NCBI RefSeq assembly: GCF_019059575.1
Contig: NW_024881860.1
Location: 124,001-188,000 of the forward strand
DNA length: 64,000 nucleotides
Reading direction: 5' to 3'
Source of the DNA: Amphibalanus amphitrite
Taxonomy: Eukaryota; Arthropoda; Thecostraca; Balanomorpha; Balanidae
The position numbers and the translations under genes are program-made. Numbering within the stretch: the stretch's first letter is position 1; each line of letters opens with the position of its first letter. Below, piece by piece: positions 1 to 10,098 of the stretch. Under the pieces are notes generated by a model. It saw nothing but the letters and a program-made list of their open reading frames with translations. It was not told the origin of the DNA and did not search any database.

Positions 1-248
1 GAGAAGAAATTGATCGGTCAAAAACTCTAGCTCTGGCGTGATTGCAAACTTTTCTGAGGTAGCGTCACCAAACCGCCTCTGGTGACCTGACCTGAGGTCA
101 GATCAACTCAAAATTTTCAGACATGTTGCGTAGAAGCCTTTTAGGAAAAGTCAGAAAATTTGAGCTTCCTAGCTCAACGCGTTTGGGAGATATAACCAAA
201 AAACCTCAGGGGGGGGGGCTCCTGAGGCCTCCCCCGCCAGGAATAGGG
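1..248. mobile_element. Right end of a TTAA-flanked repeat, cut by window start
   Basis: The stretch ends in a G-run, a short spacer and a C-run (about 209-236), then GGAATAGGG and TTAA at 249-252. This is the layout of the right ends of the TTAA elements further along the window. It holds several TGACCT/AGGTCA hexamers (around 75-105). The left part lies outside the window, so family and length are unknown. Confidence 0.5.
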
Positions 249-332
249 TTAATAGCTGAAGCTTCTTCATAGTTCATTAACACTATTAACCAGGAACTTT
301 CTTGTCTCATGCCTGAATGTATATGGATTTAA

Positions 333-1206
333 ACCTCGCCCGTAATTGGCGTTTTGTCAGCCGCGAACGTATAGGGGGGGGGGGGGGTCGGTTGCCCCCA
401 TTGCCGTTTGGCCGCTGATCGAGCTAGAGCTTCGCTAAAAAAACGAGCGTGCTGCCCGTGACAAGAGGAAGACGATGATACCCAATTTAAGGTCCTAGGT
501 CATTGGTTCATGGTTGACCTTCCAGGTCAGGTCAATGACCCAAAAGTCGGGAAAATTGGGACCTGTTAGAGCGTCGTAAGTGTGGCTGAGCTTTTTCGGG
601 GTGCTGATCACGAATATCGTGTTAGTGTTGATCCCAGATGTCTCCATGCATTTAGGCCAGGTCGGGTCAGGTCAACCAGTAGTGGTCCTGCCGGGTATTC
701 GAAGTACGTGTCAACCGCCTCTGACAGCTTCGTAACATGTTACGAAGGCACCAAAAGTACTTCGTAAATGTTCAAATGGTTGCTGAATTCGAGTTCAGCT
801 CCAAAAACTAGCCTAGAAACATGTAAAACTCGAAAAAGTGATCTGAGGTCATCAAAGGTCAATGACCTGACCTGACCTTTGGGTGAACTTCACACCCATC
901 CAAATGCATGGGACCAACATCATATCACATGTTTGAACGCTTGAAACCACGAAAAGACTGCAAACGCGCGGCTAATGCGGGCCAACATACGCCGAATCGC
1001 GATCCCGGCCAAACATGGTCTCGAGAAATAGGTCACAGGTCAAAGGTCACTTGGGTCAGGGTAATTAAGGTTTTAGGGTAGATACAAAATTGATTAACTC
1101 GAAGGTACTGAAAGTTTCGTCGCGATTAGCCGTTTTTACGCGAGTTATTCGCAAAAACCGAAGGTGGTCGGGTCTGTTCGACCCCTCCCCCCTATACGGG
1201 CGAGGG
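333..1206. mobile_element. TTAA-type non-autonomous element, reverse orientation
   Basis: The left end follows TTAA (329-332) with ACCTCGCCCGTA. The right end is TACGGGCGAGGGT followed by TTAG, one base off TTAA, so the ends are inverted repeats of about 13 bp. A long G-run lies just inside the left end (about 374-387). The interior is rich in AGGTCA/TGACCT and resembles, in reverse, the element at 33684-34843, including the stretch with CGAGCGTG around 443. No coding capacity is seen. It is old, judging by the mutated right TTAA. Confidence 0.6.
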
Positions 1207-2740
1207 TTAGCAGAGGAAGACACAATTTCCCCTTACCTGTACTTGTTTTTGAAGTGTTTCAAGCGTCATTTTGAGAAGGGGCTTTATTCAGTTAGGGGGT
1301 GCATGTGCACCCCTAAAACCCCTAATGCTCCACCATATGTCACTAACTAAACCCACTATTTGAAGTTATACTTAATGACACATGGTTTTTTTTTCACTCA
1401 ACATAGTAGGATAATTAAGCATTAAATGCAAAATTAGAGCTTGAGATTGTCCGGCATTTAGCCCAACAGGATACCTCTTCAATCGTCCTAGCTGAGCCCA
1501 GCATAGCTCAGCTTGTCTGAACTCGGACACACCATCAACATTGCCGAATGCCGAGTCTGAATTTGAGCTCGACGCCGGGCCATGGGCCTGAACTTTGTGG
1601 TCATGGGCGCGGGAGCTGGGGGTCAGTGGGGGCAGCCTGCCCCCACAACTCTTGGGCCGTGGGGGCGCTGCCCCACAACCAGGGGCGGCGGATTCGGGGG
1701 GGCAGGGGGGGCAGCTGCCCCCCCTGGCAAACTCGTGGGGGGGCAAAAGTATCTTTTTGCCCCCCCATAATTTGTGACAAAGTTTAGACAAGAAACCACA
1801 TAGCTGATTATTCTGTTCGATCATCTGAAGATGTAACCAGATGCCCATATACTTTATCATACGTTGCCTTTCTTAAATGGCAAACGTTCGCGTTCAACTG
1901 AAGTTTTCCTCTCTTCAACCTAGTTTTGGAGGCATTATAAGCGTCAACGTGACGCAGCGGCAGCCCAGGCCTTCAGTGACCGCTTACATGGGCGACGGAT
2001 ACGGGGTGGCAGAGGAGGCACCGTCCCCTAAGAAACTTTTGGAGGAGGGGTAAACGTATGTTCTTGCCCCTCCATAATTTGTGCCCTAAACATGAGGAAA
2101 ATTTTCATAGCCTATTGCATATTTTCTATTGCATGTGGTAATTTTCATAACCATATTGCAGCTTTGCGCTCCTACAGTTTGTCCAACGGTGCCTTTTGAA
2201 TATGTGTAAATGCTAACCATTTCCGCTTTATATCATTTTTTGTCTTTTCAGATTCGATTTAAATATATTTTAAGTGTGCGAGAGACGCAACTCATACCTT
2301 CAGTGGTCGTTTGCCGCTATTTTGTACCTACATAAATGCCAAATCGCAAGCGAGCGGAGACGGAAGGGCTAGCCATTCGCTTGCGGGTAGTTAGGACTGA
2401 TGAGCGCGCATAATAAGCCACTCCCCTGATTTTTTCGAGCGCAACAGTTTCCAGCGCATAAAATGGTAAACGCCGAGGTCGTACACATTGACCACATTGA
2501 CCAATGCACGGTATGGTATGACACCCAAAGGCCAGTCATCAGAGATCTGCTTTGGGCATTCGGAGGCTTGTGTGGGGCCAGTGTAAAAACTGGATGTTCA
2601 CAGTTCAATATCCGCTTTATTTCAGTTTTCACCATTAAAAAAGTAAAAATTAATGTTGGAAACTTTTGAGGGTTAGGGCACTAATCATTAGTGGGCCCCC
2701 CTCTGTCGTAAGGCTGGCTATAGAATAAAGAGCATCAAAC
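1207..2740. other. Non-coding stretch, G-rich core
   Basis: No gene is recognised. A strongly G-rich then C-rich block at 1610-1770 (runs of G and C, GGGGGCAG-type words) keeps several overlapping frames open on both strands, but these look like composition artefacts. A second GGAGGGG-type block near 2035-2070 resembles the same repeat. The rest looks like ordinary AT-richer intergenic DNA. Confidence 0.4.
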
Positions 2741-2744
2741 ACGA

Positions 2745-2905
2745 ACAGTAGCGGCGGAACACCTTCAATTAAGGGGGGGGGGGCACTGCCGACTTTTGGT
2801 CCCATTCTTTCCATGCAACGCCCATAGGGCTAACGTTAAAATGCCAAAATCAAAAGGAGGGTGCACGGTGCCCCGGTGCCCTCCCCGTTCCGCCACCCAT
2901 GAACA
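2745..2905. repeat. Short dispersed repeat (MITE-like), copy 1
   Basis: About 150 bp nearly matching 48348-48497. Shared words are AACACCTTCAA, CCGACTTTTGGT, TTCTTTCCATGCA, GCGCCCATAGGGCTAA and CCCCGGTGCCCTCCCCG. The ends are inverted: GGCGGAAC at the left and GTTCCGCC at the right, suggesting a very small terminal-inverted-repeat element. No coding capacity. Confidence 0.65.
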
Positions 2906-3820
2906 CGAAAGCAAAATCTAAGGCATTTTGGGAAAAAATGAGTATGCCCCGCAGCGTCCGATAACTACCACCTTCCAGTGGGTCAAGCCAACGGGGCCCA
3001 AGTCTATAATGGCACTTAACGATAGCACTAACCTTGTCTCACTTTTCCTTGAAGTCTGTTCCGAATGGTTTCGGCCACAGACTTGCTGCACTGAGGTCGT
3101 TTGATATGTGCAACTGTAATTAAAGCCACCTGAGGCGCCCTGACACCAGGCTGAAGCTGGGTTGGAAATGCTTCGTCTTTGCAGATATCACTGGCCGCTG
3201 ATTCTCGAGTGCCTGAACCGGTAGATGTCATGGCAAAATTTGGTGTGATAATTTGGACCTTACCGCAGTCAGCGCACCCTAAAGCCCTAATAAAGAAACG
3301 CCCCACCCAGAGCTTCTGGATTCTCGTTCCAGTCCACCGTTCCTTCACCCCAGCCCGCCGCCGCGCTCCCTCACCTCAGCCCTCCGTTCCCAGCTTGACG
3401 AGCATTTGGGCCTTAGTTAAGCCTTGCTGTAGGCTTACTGTATAAACCCATCGAGACAGCCCGTCTCGGTGAGCTTAGTTGGCGAACTACTGCCTTGGGG
3501 AGGGTTTCTGGCGGATCGCTGTCCCAATAGGTTTAGATGCGACCGACTGTCTCTGAATGTTTGAGCGGTCTCCTCCCGCTGTGAGCTAGTTTCAGTTGAT
3601 ATCTGTCTCAGAAATACTTTTTAAAGAAAGTTAAACGAAAATCCAACGTAAAATGAACAGAGGAAATGGTAACGAGTTACCTCATTGAAGAGCAGCGCTC
3701 GCCTACTTCAAAAGGTTTGGCACCGTTCTTCAACATCTGATATGCGATCGGGTTATGGCACAATTTTTTCCCATTGGAGCTTTTTTCTAATACAGCAATA
3801 CGAAATGCGTTACATCGTCC
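2906..3820. other. Intergenic stretch without recognised gene
   Basis: Open frames at 3028-3348 (-) and 3179-3445 (+) overlap each other and match no family I recognise. No supported splice pair or promoter was found. Confidence 0.3.
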
Positions 3821-3822
3821 AC

Positions 3823-4064
3823 TGGCGGATCCAGGGAGCGGGCATTTAAAGCAAATATTTACTCCCCTCCCCCTGCCCCTGCATCGCCCGAAATAGACAA
3901 AACGTACCTTATGTTTCCTAATAATTACATTTTTATCAGGATTTTTTTTTTATACTGTTCAGCAGTAATCGAAATCGAAATCCGAGGAGTTTTTGGATTT
4001 TGGACACTTTGGGGGGGGGGGGTATGTCCCCTACAGCGTCGAAAACGCCTTTCTGGATCCGCCT
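3823..4064. mobile_element. Small MITE with GGCGGATCCAGG ends, copy 1
   Basis: The left end is TGGCGGATCCAGG (3823-3835) and the right end is CTGGATCCGCC (4053-4063), its inverted repeat. The interior carries a G-run (about 4011-4021) and no coding sequence. A relative with the same ends lies at 61618-61838. A lone CTGGATCCGCC at 4493-4503 may be another remnant. Confidence 0.6.
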
Positions 4065-4662
4065 ATGACATCATCTCGACTGGGATCTTGCCCCCCCACG
4101 CCAAAATCGAATCCGCCGCCACTGCCCACAACTTTTCATAGGGCTAGGAACCGTCGGGGCAGCTTGCCCTCCTTGAATTAGCGGTTGTGGGTCACAAAGG
4201 AAAACTAAAGGGAAGAAAACATTTAAGAAAAAAATCCCCCTCTTTACCTGGCTTGACAGCTCATGTGGAAGATTTAAGCCTTTATTCTACGTTACCAAAA
4301 AGGTAGTTCCTTGACTCAGCTGAGACAAAATATCTCACTTTTTGCAAATAATTTCGTTTCGTTTTTTTTTTTCGATGAAAAGGCGAAGGGTGAAAAATAA
4401 GTGGCCTAAAACCGGTGAGAAAACTAGATTTAGGGGTACCCTAGGTTTGGCTAGTCCCAACCGGTTGCCCCCCCCCCCCCCAAGACGGCCGGCTGGATCC
4501 GCCCTTGGAGCATGGGCTGTTCTGCCCATGTCTGTGGTCTGTGGTTCTAGACCATTTTGGTCCGATTGGTCCAGTCAGAGTGAGCCAATCGCCAAAAAAC
4601 GAAAAAACGGCACCTATAAAGTTCCTTGCTATTGAATGGTGAAAGAGCTATCAAAATCGGTC
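4065..4662. repeat. Dispersed repeat shared with 32800-32895
   Basis: The part 4350-4450 is a near copy of 32800-32895 (AATAAGTGGCCTA, CCGGTGAGAAAACTAGATTT, GGGGTACCCTAGG). At 4443 the sequence continues from CCCTAGG into TTTGGCTAG, whereas at 32895 it is interrupted by the fold-back element. This copy therefore shows the uninterrupted state of that insertion site. A C-run follows at 4468-4481. No gene is seen. Confidence 0.6.
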
Positions 4663-4664
4663 TA

Positions 4665-4917
4665 CACCTTTTTTCGTCCGAATTCACAAAGATGAAGTCC
4701 AAATTCACAAAGCTGAATTCCAAATTCACAAAGCTGAAGTCCAAATTCACAAACCTAAATTACGAATTCAAAAGTCGAAAGTCCAAATTCACAAACAAAA
4801 AGTTGGAATTCAAAAAGATAAGATCGAATTTCAAAAAGCAAAAATGTGATTTCAAATAAGTAACAAGCAATTTCACAAAACAAAAATGCAATTTCAAAAA
4901 GATAATGTTTGATTTCA
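4665..4917. repeat. Left terminal inverted repeat with internal repeats
   Basis: This arm is the near-perfect reverse complement of 6790-7042. Its outer third is built of direct repeats of about 21 bp with the core AAATTCACAAAG followed by CTGAATTCC or CTGAAGTCC. The inner part holds looser repeats of TTTCAAAAAG. Repeated near-helical-pitch motifs in a long arm could be multiple transposase binding sites (inference). Confidence 0.85.
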
Positions 4918-5207
4918 AAAGATATTCTGAACTAACTACAGACAAAGCTGCTGCACCTGAATTTTATATTTTTATAAGAGGTGCTTATAAGAAAAGGTAC
5001 ATAAATTTCCGCATGAGGAATACATCTGCTAATATTATGTAATATTCCTATTTGGAGGAACTCATTTAACAAAAATAGCACATGGAACACGTGATTTTTT
5101 ACAACAATTGTTTATGAACCCACATGAATCATTCTGAACGTTGAACTCACAGATGCTTACCTCATTTGCTCAATAACTTGCTGTGATTTATTTTATTGTA
5201 GCCAGGT

Positions 5208-6437
5208 ATGTCTCAGTCCTCAACGGAGGTTGACCATTTTTTTAACCATGATGGGGATATGCAAGTTGAGGTAGAATTGACAGAGGTTGAAAATCCAGTT
5301 CCTGACGGAGCTCCTGACGAAGCTGGACCTGCCGGTGGCGGTGACGGCCCACCACAGCCGCGAGGCAGGCGCGGCCCTCCGCCGGGCACCAGGCGTGGGC
5401 CGTACAAGCGGATCCCCCGGGATGCCCAAGAGCGGGTCGTGGCCGTGTTCAATGAAGGTGGAGACTGGAAGGCGGCTGCGACAGCGAATGGAATTCCGGT
5501 CCGCACTGCCTACGGGTACATTACGAGGCCCGAAGGACAGCTGCCGCGTCCCCGTGGCGGTGCCACAAAGAAGAAAGTTACCCAGGGGATGGTCGACAAG
5601 ATGGTCACTTACGTCGAGGAGAATCCATTGATATCTCTCGTGGAGATCGGTCGCAATTTGCGCCAGGACACCGGTGTCACCATATCCGTCCCGACCATCC
5701 ACCGCCACCTGCACGGCCAGCTGTTTACTATGAAGAAGGTCGTGGCCGAGCCAGTGGCCATGACCAACGCCGCAAATAAGCAGAAGAGGGCCGAGTACGT
5801 GCGAAAGGTGATGGCGGCGACGGGGAGTGGGAGATCGGTGCTCTACATGGATGAAACGAACGCGAACCTGTTTTTGCGGCGTTCTCAGGGCCGATCCCGC
5901 CGCGGCCTGCGATGTTCGGTGAAGGCCGCCACCAGTAAGGGCCCCAACGTCCATATCATCGGGCTGATGTCGCAGACCGGCATCATCTACTGGGAGCGCC
6001 GACGAGGGTCCTTTCGGAAGACGGACTGCTCTGACTGGCTGCGACGTGCCCTGCAGGCCTGCCCTCTGCCGCTCGACCAGGTGACGATCGTCTGTGACAA
6101 CGCGCCGGTACACTGTGACCTGGAGGCAGTTGCAGCCGAGTTCCCTGGTCTGGAGCTGGTACGGACAGCGCCATACAGCGCGCCGTTGAACCCGATTGAG
6201 GCTGTCTGGTCTGCAGTGAAGGCGAACATGAAGCGGGGCATGGCGTCATCATTCAGCGCCATGATGGACACGACTGACGGCATCACCCAGCAGGAGCACC
6301 GGCTGCGCTACCTGGAGGCCAAGATGGACGCCGCCATGGAGTGCATCAACCCGGTGATGTGCATGAACTTCTACAATCACGTCCAGCGCCACTATGCCGG
6401 GTGCGTGGCCCTGGCCGACCTGGCGATGGGCGTGTGA
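5208..6437 (+). CDS. Tc1/mariner-superfamily DDE transposase
   Basis: A 409-residue frame with no stops. Residues 65-175 look like a helix-turn-helix DNA-binding region (RGPYKRIPRDAQERVVAVF, then PTIHRHLH). The catalytic triad is visible as D215 in YMDETNAN, D297 in VCDNAPVH and E331 in PLNPIEAVW, the DDE_3 layout of IS630/Tc1/mariner enzymes. By hand count 33 residues separate the second D from E, against 34 in classical Tc1. The N-terminal 60 residues are acidic then Pro/Gly-rich and not part of the family core. The start at 5208 is the first ATG of the frame. The protein would act in the nucleus, binding the long terminal repeats and moving the element by cut-and-paste. All catalytic residues are present, so it may be functional. 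Confidence 0.92.
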   Translation: MSQSSTEVDHFFNHDGDMQVEVELTEVENPVPDGAPDEAGPAGGGDGPPQPRGRRGPPPGTRRGPYKRIPRDAQERVVAVFNEGGDWKAAATANGIPVRTAYGYITRPEGQLPRPRGGATKKKVTQGMVDKMVTYVEENPLISLVEIGRNLRQDTGVTISVPTIHRHLHGQLFTMKKVVAEPVAMTNAANKQKRAEYVRKVMAATGSGRSVLYMDETNANLFLRRSQGRSRRGLRCSVKAATSKGPNVHIIGLMSQTGIIYWERRRGSFRKTDCSDWLRRALQACPLPLDQVTIVCDNAPVHCDLEAVAAEFPGLELVRTAPYSAPLNPIEAVWSAVKANMKRGMASSFSAMMDTTDGITQQEHRLRYLEAKMDAAMECINPVMCMNFYNHVQRHYAGCVALADLAMGV

Positions 6438-6789
6438 GAGTGATGGAGGTTCAAGATATGTTTCTGATTTGTAGTGGCTTAGTTCCAAACGTGCCCTACG
6501 GCGTTGTCAGACAAGCAGCTTTGCGTTGTTTTTGTCTAAGTCGCAAATAAAACTGTCCGTCCGTTGCCTTGCATTTATTTCAACGAGATCAGTGCCTGCA
6601 GATGGCCACTCTGCTCATTATCACGTTATTAGGTATCCACTATAAGCTAAAACCGACAAATTCTGAAGATATAGGAACATTATTTTTACATCCGAAAAAA
6701 AAAAACAAAATATTTTGTCATTTTAAATTGTAGGTATATGTTAAAAGAGCTAGGTAACATATCATCAGAAAACAACAAGAAACAACGTT

Positions 6790-7042
6790 TGAAATCCAGC
6801 ATTATCTTTTTGAAATTGCATTTTTGGTTTGTGAAATTGCTTGTTACTTATTTGAAATCACATTTTTGCTTTTTGAAATTCGATCTTATCTTTTTGAATT
6901 CCAACTTTTTGTTTGTGAATTTGGACTTTTGACTTTTGAATTCGTAATTTAGGTTTGTGAATTTGGAATTCAGCTTGGTGAATTTGGAATTCAGCTTTGT
7001 GAATTTGGACTTCATCTTTGTGAATTCGGACGAAAAAAGGTG
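6790..7042. repeat. Right terminal inverted repeat
   Basis: Reverse complement of 4665-4917 with only scattered mismatches, for example GCTTGGTGAA against GCTTTGTGAA near 6972. It carries the same 21-bp internal repeats and ends ACGAAAAAAGGTG before the TA duplication. Confidence 0.85.
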
Positions 7043-7091
7043 TAGTAGTTACTGCGCATGGGCTCGTCTGCTAATCTCGTCTGCTTTTTAG

Positions 7092-7715
7092 ACACTCCCG
7101 TAATTCTTCCATCCTTGGAATCGCCTTGGGAATCGCTGCCGCTTGACTGTCAACAACAAAAGCGCGGGCGTCGAGGTCGTGGTCTCCGGAGGCCGACTTC
7201 CATAGGTACGGAGGAAGCTAGTTCAAGGTAAGTTTTTGCAATGCTTACACATGCACCATTCATGATATGTTTGCATCCTATACCCGGAATTGTAAGGCCT
7301 GTCGAGAGTTGTGGATGCCCAAAACCGTGCCCTCGACGAAACCGACGCACATATCAGATACCCGCGCTCGGTGGAATAAGAGACGATGGCGCCGGAAGGC
7401 ATATAAGTCACGTGTTTACTATGAAATTATCCACCATTTAATGCCTTGAAGCTCAGGGTTTTCAAGTGATAATTTCAAGAGCCTTGATCAAATTGCCCAA
7501 GGCGGCAGGCACCCTGTTTTCAGATTCCAGCCCTTGTTCGGAGTCTCTCGGATGATGAAGAAGGATTCTACATCATCCGGCAAATCCCGTTCCATAACGG
7601 CAGCCAAGCACCAGCTGACCTTGAACGGGATTGGCTGGACGACATAGAATCTTTGGCGTCTGAGAGCCTCGGAACAACTTACCTTGCCTATATCCGCCAT
7701 ATCGGTTCATATTGA
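7092..7715 (+). other. Exon-like stretches of an unrecognised gene
   Basis: A candidate exon at 7092-7227 follows TTTTTAG and ends AAG before GTAAGT. It is open in one frame and encodes a basic tract KRGRRGRGLRRP. A second candidate, 7524-7715, follows CCCTGTTTTCAG and stays open for 63 codons to TGA with an acidic, natural-looking composition (RSLSDDEEGFYIIRQ; LERDWLDDIESLASES). The direct junction does not keep that second frame (phase 2 into phase 0), so an intervening exon or another acceptor would be needed. No family is recognised. The Tc1 element sits immediately upstream and may have disrupted the gene. Confidence 0.3.
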
Positions 7716-7855
7716 AATACTGGTAAATGTCAAGATTAATTCCTAAGCAGATTTCATGGGTAATTTTTTTTCTTCATATTCTTACATTATTTGACATCCT
7801 GAATAAAAAAATGATACTTATATGACTCGCAAATAATAGACAAAACACAATCAAA

Positions 7856-7985
7856 CCTGACCTTACCTTACCTATTTACCTATAACCTACCAACCTACTA
7901 CCTACACACCTACAACCTAATGACCTAAAACCTTCAAACCTATCTACCTACAACCTAAAACCTACAACCTTACCTAACCTAAAAC
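7856..7985. repeat. Degenerate ACCT/CCTAC pentamer-hexamer tract
   Basis: About 130 bp of interrupted AACCTA, CCTACA and ACCTAC words. It resembles a decayed (AACCT)n array, the complement of the arthropod telomere repeat AGGTT, but it is too irregular to call telomeric. Confidence 0.6.
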
Positions 7986-9890
7986 ATAAAATTTTTGCTG
8001 TTACAAATTTGTATCAATTGTACTCATCACAATTGTAGTTAGAACTTAAACTTGACATATACCAATGTACCTACGGTTACCTATTCAAGCTTGGGTGTTT
8101 GTGAAACTGAATAGTTAACTGCAGTGGAAATAATTGCTGTGATATTTCACACACTGCATTAGCACATTTAAACACACACCCGGCCTGTGACCAATTGTGC
8201 TGTTTTTGCCTCAGGCCCTCAGAGATTCAAGATTGGTCAAGTTTTTGGGCAGGTTAATTTGGTCAGTCACTGGGCACATGAACCTTACAATGAAATACTA
8301 TAGTATGGCAAACCTAAGAAATAATGGATTAAAAGTGTTGGGGGCTGGGGCTGTTGATGCTTGTGCATTTATATTGTGAGAGCATATTTTCTGTCACAAC
8401 TTTTCACACATTTCTCAGAATCATACATTTCAAGTGATCAAAACACATGCAAAGTAATTCAGGCGCTTTAACTCCATTCTTTCTTAGGTTTGCCAATTTA
8501 TACCGTAAACCAGGGTGATTGTATCACCTTTGACCATTAGGTACACTTGTATGGTACAATATCTTCTATAGTTTATATCACTTGAGATCTCACTCTGGAA
8601 ACTTTTCATCATACTGATGCCAATTGAACAAGTATCTAACTGAGCACAGTAAATGTCTTAAAATTGATCATGAATATTTTATTTTATTTTACAAAAAAAG
8701 TGACCACTCTCACCCAGAGGCTGGGATAACTTTGATCACTACATTAAAATCACCTTACATGTGCCATAGGAGCCTTTAGAAGGGGCTTGTGTGATCAATT
8801 TATATGTTTTAAATAAAATTAAAGGCTTTGCTTGACAAAAACTCACACATTTCACAGTAAAACTATGAATCATTGAGGTATCAAAATAAAGTTGCATGCT
8901 CTGGGCCTAAACTCACATTACAGAGCTACAAATATGCACGGTGACTATAAATAGGTAAAGTAACAGTCACAGATGTCCTAAGCCACAGGCTACCTGTCCT
9001 CCATCACAGGTGGCTGCAGGTGGCTGTGGGACCACATGCCACACTGCTCAAGCCCTGCCCAGTTGATTGTCTTTTTCACTTCCTGTGATGCTCCAATTAC
9101 CACAGATAGAGCAGCTCAATACTCATTCTCCATCCTCAGCATCTGAACCTTTTAGTGATGTCAATTTCAGAAAACATATGTCATGTCCAATACTTACGTC
9201 GAATGTCCGTCCAAAAATGTCCAAGCCAGCCATTTGCCCAAAGATGTCCGACATCTACGCAATAGTTTACACTCAACACCGTTATTTAATTTGGTTTTAA
9301 TGTATCGTTACCAGCTCAAAAGTGGTATTCATATCGAAAGCTGAGTTTTCTAATAGCCAATCAATGTTAAACACAATTACTTTATGAAAATGCTGAGGTG
9401 TAGCAAACGATTGTCCAAAGCTGTCCAAAGCCTGCTGTCATTGTCCAACCGAATTCCGAATTGGACATTGGACAAAATTGGAATTCCGAAGATTCAAGCT
9501 CCGATTGACACCACTAGAACCTTTGCTTTCTCTTTCTTTATCTGGATCTTTCTCATCGGTCTGTTAGAATTATCACCAATGATCTGGGCGGGGATAGGGT
9601 TGGTAGGTAATAGGCTCTTGGCATTTCCAACTAGTCCTGCTTAGTGTGGCACTGTGTCCTAATCTAAGCCACTTCAGTGGGCCCTTAGCAGTTAGCAGTG
9701 TTGGAATTAACACCCTTTGGCCCTTTTTGGTTCCTCAGTCGGTCTCAAAGATTTTGATCTCTCTTGCGAATATATACTCTGGCACCTGGAATCATCTGAC
9801 CTTTTCAGCTTGTGATGAAAAACTAATGTCTTCTCTCAATGCACAATATTATGGCTGGATGTTAAAAAATATAGGCGATTCTCAGGTTTG
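7986..9890. other. Intergenic stretch upstream of sideroflexin
   Basis: AT-rich DNA without recognised gene or transposon. A cluster of TGTCCAAA/TTGTCCAA words and an inverted GAATTCCGAA pair lies at 9408-9500. Open frames of 60-90 codons match nothing known to me. Confidence 0.35.
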
Positions 9891-10098
9891 ATTTATTTCT
9901 CTCGAGTCCAAGAGTAAAAATGACAATCCCGTCACTGGCCCTGAGGCTGAGTGACACGGTCGCTGGTCAGTGGACTGTGGAGACCGACTGGACTGCGGAG
10001 TCGGGTCGGTCCGGGCGCCGGCGGCGGCCTGTCGGGGTCCGGCCGCGGCCCGCTCGGCGCAGCTGACAGTGGCCTCCGTTGCTCGGCAGGCCGCCGCC

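Larger units (their letters stand above)
4665..7042 (+). mobile_element. Tc1/mariner-superfamily transposon, apparently complete
   Basis: A 2378-bp element bounded by TA at 4663-4664 and 7043-7044, the duplication typical of Tc1/mariner elements. Both ends start CACCTTTTTTCGTCCGAA and form inverted repeats of about 250 bp (4665-4917 and 6790-7042). The single long open frame inside encodes a DDE transposase. The arms are AT-rich while the transposase gene is GC-rich. Near-identical arms and an intact frame suggest a recent insertion. Activity is not proven. Confidence 0.9.

Noticed and set aside
1548-1860. Several overlapping open frames on both strands
   Set aside because: They arise from G- and C-runs and encode Gly/Pro/Trp-rich low-complexity sequence without family motifs.
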